Origin: Verrucomicrobiota bacterium
Lineage (GTDB): Bacteria > Verrucomicrobiota > Verrucomicrobiia > Chthoniobacterales > JAFAMB01
Reading direction: 5' to 3'
Assembly: GCA_019242435.1 (NCBI GenBank)
Contig: JAFAVN010000528.1
Location: forward strand, 1 to 23,723
DNA length: 23,723 nt
Shown here: piece by piece, positions 23,541 through 23,723 of the stretch
Layout of the letters: each line of letters opens with the position of its first letter
Numbering within the stretch: position 1 is the first letter of the stretch
Position numbers and translations under genes: made by a program
Notes under the pieces: model-generated
Database searches by the model: none
What the model was told of the DNA's origin: nothing
The model's input: the letters and a program-made list of their open reading frames with translations, nothing else

Positions 23541-23723
23541 CTATTCAGCCGTGACCAACGTACCTACCTTTTCCCCGCAAACCACTTTCTTGATATTCTC
23601 CGGTTTAACCATGTCGAACACAATGATGGGAATCCGGTTATCCATACAGAGACTGAAGGCCGTCGAATCCATCACTTTCAGCCGCTTGGTCATCGCTTCC
23701 GTATAGGTGAGCGTATCATAGCG
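23541..23723 (-). CDS. pyrH: Uridylate kinase, C-terminal part (cut by window end)
   Basis: The last 60 residues of UMP kinase are visible: YDTLTYTEAMTKRLKVMDST, then AFSLCMDNRIPIIVFDM and the closing NIKKVVCGEKVGTLV. UMP kinase makes UDP for pyrimidine nucleotides and is a hexamer regulated by GTP and UTP. The 5' part lies beyond the window edge. It is followed by frr, the usual neighbour. Confidence 0.95.
   Translation of the reverse strand, partial: RYDTLTYTEAMTKRLKVMDSTAFSLCMDNRIPIIVFDMVKPENIKKVVCGEKVGTLVTAE

Overview
The window looks like a slice of a bacterial chromosome, mostly housekeeping and metabolism, with little sign of foreign DNA. The gene set points to the PVC superphylum, most likely a Verrucomicrobiota member. 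Pointers are a small PUR-type nucleic-acid-binding protein, a GH57 glucan branching enzyme, a tiny Lys/Ala/Pro histone-like protein, plant-plastid-like LeuC and LeuD, and many starts without a Shine-Dalgarno sequence. This assignment is inference from protein character; no rRNA gene is present to confirm it. No tRNA, CRISPR array, transposase or phage gene was seen.

Left part (1-8199, plus strand): a P-II-like regulator with an abnormal T-loop lies upstream of type I glutamine synthetase (glnA), which ends in a clean intrinsic terminator. A GH57 1,4-alpha-glucan branching enzyme overlaps an exported propeller-like protein by four bases. A very long perfect hairpin separates these from a stand-alone DEDD-type 3'-5' exonuclease, which overlaps a TPR protein. 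trpS follows.

Middle (8200-17921, mostly plus): a PUR-family protein, then carB, a YicC-family gene and a single-domain coaC joined by overlapping stop/start codons. A 14-bp hairpin separates coaC from a convergent 42-residue histone-like gene with the strongest ribosome binding site in the window. A roughly 500-bp gap holds a degenerate TTCAGGAG-type inverted repeat. Next come an inositol monophosphatase-family gene, ispF and cysS in close order (MEP isoprenoid synthesis and cysteinyl-tRNA), then a left-handed beta-helix acyltransferase-like protein.

Right part (18011-23723, all minus): read in transcription order, the 3' end of pyrH, frr, a secreted cysteine-free thioredoxin-like protein overlapping frr, a lipid/diacylglycerol kinase-like protein, leuC, leuD, and a GT4 glycosyltransferase. 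These could form one long transcription unit running toward the convergent point near 17922-18010.

No complete new system is obvious. The best leads are the tyrosine-free P-II protein beside glnA, the frr-coupled exported protein, the exonuclease/TPR pair behind a 27-bp hairpin, the minimal histone-like gene, the REPIN-like repeat, and the plant-like isopropylmalate isomerase.
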